64,000 bases of DNA, taken from NCBI RefSeq assembly GCF_002847445.1, contig NZ_CP025430.1, positions 3,025,001-3,089,000 on the forward strand, given 5' to 3'. The position numbers and the translations under genes are program-made. Positions within the stretch are counted from its first letter, which is position 1; each line of letters starts with the position of its first letter. Positions 62,333 to 64,000 of the stretch are shown piece by piece. The notes beneath the pieces were generated by a model, which saw only the letters and a program-made list of their open reading frames with translations, was not told where the DNA came from and made no database searches. This DNA is from Paracoccus zhejiangensis (lineage in GTDB: Bacteria; Pseudomonadota; Alphaproteobacteria; Rhodobacterales; Rhodobacteraceae).

Positions 62333-63576
62333 CACGAGAATTTCTCCACCGCCTGTTGCAGCAAAGCGGAACGGGATGCCGCCTCGGCCAAGGGCACGCC
62401 CGCTTCGGCCGCTTCCCACGCCTGCCGCAAGGACGTGACCCCTGCGGCGACGCCGGCCGGATGGGCGACTACGCCCCCTCCCGCGCAGAAGATGAGATCC
62501 GCTGATCCGAGCTGTGCGAAAGTTGGTGCGGCCTGCAGTACGGTTTGCCCTGACGAGAAGACCGGCATCACCGTGTAGGGGTGATCAGGATGCAGTGGCG
62601 ACAGGCAGTGGCGGGCCGAGCGGATGACGCTATCGTCCGGTTCCCAGAACTTGTTGGTCAGCCCGTTGACATGCATGTGGTCTACCCCGGCCAACCGCCA
62701 CAGAGTCGCCCATGCCGGGTAGGACCAGCCATTGTCCGGCGCGCGCCCCAGTATGCCCCAGCCATTGCGATGCGCGTGAATCGGCAGATGCGAGGCCCGG
62801 CGCAGCGCAGTCACACCGGCCGGGCCGACACAGTTGAGGCTGACCATCACGCAGGTGCCGCCGCGATTGGCCACCAGATCGTGACGCCGCTGCATCTCGT
62901 CGATCTCGCCGGTGATATTGGCCGCATACATCACCTTGCGCCCGGTCCGGTCGGCATGGCGGTCGATGACATCCATGACCGCGGCGAGGCGTTCCTCGAA
63001 CGGGCAGCGCGGACCATCGGCCTGAAGCTCGTCATCCTTGATGAAATCGATCCCGCCGGCGCAGAGTTCCTCGACAAGCTCTGCCGTGCCTGCCGGGGTC
63101 AACCCGACCGATGGCTTGATGATGGTGCCGATCAGCGGGCCTTTCGTCACCCCCGACAGGCGCCGCGTGCCCTCGATGCCGAAGGCTGGCCCCGGATAGG
63201 TCCCGAAGAAGGATGGCGGCAGGTCGAGATCGGTGATCTTCAGCCCGGCCACCTGTTTCAACTCGCCAAGATTTCCCGCGACCGTCGCGATCAGGTTGGG
63301 GATCGAGGGACCGATATTTTCCAGCGGCCAGGACAAGCGCAGCCGCCAGCTACGGATCGGGCCATTGCCTGCGCTGCCCGGCAGGGCGGGTCCGCCGGCA
63401 TCCTCGATCTCTTCCAGCATCTCGACCCGGGCAGCCGAGCGCGCCTTCAACGCCTCATCCTCGCCTGGTGTGCTGACGAAGGTGCCGGATGATTGCTCGC
63501 CCGCAATGATGCCGGCCGCACGATCGGCATCATCCAGCGTTCTCAGGACATAGTTTGCGGAAAAACGTTCTGACAT
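62332..63576 (-). CDS. RuBisCO-like protein (form IV), probable acid-sugar-phosphate enzyme
   Basis: The 414-aa protein has a RuBisCO large-subunit fold with conserved elements TIIKPSVGLTP (Lys154) and GGIDFIKDDEL (Lys180, Asp181, Asp182, Glu183, the carbamylated Lys and metal ligand block), HAHRNGWG and VNGLTNKFWEPDD. It lacks the loop 6 motif of true RuBisCO, and its gene is next to a DUF1537 kinase and a TRAP permease. This matches RuBisCO-like enzymes of apiose and isoapionate catabolism (OiaX/OiaT types), which decarboxylate or hydrolyse 3-oxo-isoapionate 4-phosphate. The exact reaction cannot be told here. Confidence 0.87.
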   Translation of the reverse strand: MSERFSANYVLRTLDDADRAAGIIAGEQSSGTFVSTPGEDEALKARSAARVEMLEEIEDAGGPALPGSAGNGPIRSWRLRLSWPLENIGPSIPNLIATVAGNLGELKQVAGLKITDLDLPPSFFGTYPGPAFGIEGTRRLSGVTKGPLIGTIIKPSVGLTPAGTAELVEELCAGGIDFIKDDELQADGPRCPFEERLAAVMDVIDRHADRTGRKVMYAANITGEIDEMQRRHDLVANRGGTCVMVSLNCVGPAGVTALRRASHLPIHAHRNGWGILGRAPDNGWSYPAWATLWRLAGVDHMHVNGLTNKFWEPDDSVIRSARHCLSPLHPDHPYTVMPVFSSGQTVLQAAPTFAQLGSADLIFCAGGGVVAHPAGVAAGVTSLRQAWEAAEAGVPLAEAASRSALLQQAVEKFS

Positions 63577-63588
63577 CGGGGCACCTTT

Positions 63589-64000
63589 CTAGCGCAGCAG
63601 GGCTTGCGGGACGGCCAGCGAGAACCACGGCACAAAGGCGACGATCAGCGTTGCCAGCACGAGGATCAGGAAGAACGGGATGGTCGCGCGGATGTAGGTC
63701 GACAGCGAAATCTTGGCGATGCCCATGACGATGAACATGTTCATGCCGACAGGCGGCGTTATCAGTCCCAGCATCAGCGTCAGCACCATGACCGTGCCCA
63801 GATGCACCGGATCGAACCCGGCACTCAGCCCGATGGGCATCAGCAGCGGCGCCACCAGGATCAGCGCGGCGTTGCTTTCCAGGAAGCAGCCGACGATCAT
63901 CAGAAAGCCGATGATGGCCAGCATCAGCAAGGTCGGGGACTCGGCCACACCTGACAGGCTCTGCGCCAGGTTCTGGGGGACGCCCAGCCAGGTCAGCAGC
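63589..64000 (-). CDS. TRAP transporter large permease (DctM), C-terminal part, runs off window
   Basis: The last 136 residues of a DctM protein are present: hydrophobic helices with LMLAIIGFLMIVGCFLESNAALILVAPLLMPIG and the hallmark TLMLGLITPPVGMNMFIVMGIAK. It precedes the RuBisCO-like gene by 12 bases in the same operon, so it probably imports the acid sugar. The 5' end lies beyond 64000. Confidence 0.88.
   Translation of the reverse strand, partial: LLTWLGVPQNLAQSLSGVAESPTLLMLAIIGFLMIVGCFLESNAALILVAPLLMPIGLSAGFDPVHLGTVMVLTLMLGLITPPVGMNMFIVMGIAKISLSTYIRATIPFFLILVLATLIVAFVPWFSLAVPQALLR

Overview
The window looks like chromosome of an alphaproteobacterium of the Rhodobacterales, probably Paracoccus-like. 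The evidence is the rRNA operon layout (23S, 5S, tRNA-fMet), high G+C coding sequence, TRAP transporters, Rhodobacter-type head genes and an ECF-sigma/CFA-synthase/DUF1365 stress cluster. The species cannot be fixed from the sequence alone.

Layout. 1-1716: the 3' end of an rRNA operon with 23S (partial), 5S, tRNA-fMet and a strong terminator. 1.7-24 kb: a mosaic accessory region. It holds a NucS-like nuclease, unknown cargo proteins, a decaying prophage head module (portal plus a broken protease/capsid fusion), a truncated type I S subunit, an intact IS21 element nested in remains of a second IS21, a broken restriction gene, and a type VI secretion (T6SS) cargo module with DUF2169, PAAR-like DUF4150, VgrG, a nuclease-type effector and three paralogous putative immunity genes. 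24-36 kb: a catabolic island with two divergent units under one TetR regulator: a VOC enzyme, two alpha/beta hydrolases, an aryl-CoA ligase, a flavin monooxygenase, a thioesterase, maleate isomerase and a TRAP transporter. 36.4-52.6 kb: a sugar-acid operon (galactonate type) cut by an IS3 relic, a second T6SS cargo module (VgrG, PAAR, DUF4123 adaptor, small toxin, immunity), an IS3 relic, a serine-recombinase scrap, and a TetR-controlled SDR/flavin oxidase/cupin operon. 52.8-60.0 kb: an ECF sigma/anti-sigma pair divergent from a lipid-modification and stress operon. 60.2-64 kb: an acid-sugar operon with a RuBisCO-like protein, a DUF1537 kinase, a GntR regulator and a TRAP permease that runs off the window.

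How it fits together. Copies of the 3' end of tRNA-fMet recur at about 24.03, 36.39 and 52.59 kb. They divide the accessory DNA into three consecutive blocks of about 22, 12 and 16 kb, as expected for serial island insertion next to this tRNA or for recombination between rRNA operon ends. No intact integrase is visible. Two of the blocks carry VgrG genes sharing about 1.13 kb of apparently identical DNA but different downstream cargo, so these are orphan T6SS effector islands; no T6SS core gene is present. The metabolic blocks each pair transport or regulation with a short pathway. The most novel is the CoA-dependent aromatic-acid operon, whose three promoter regions share a TTGA-N7-TCAA operator.
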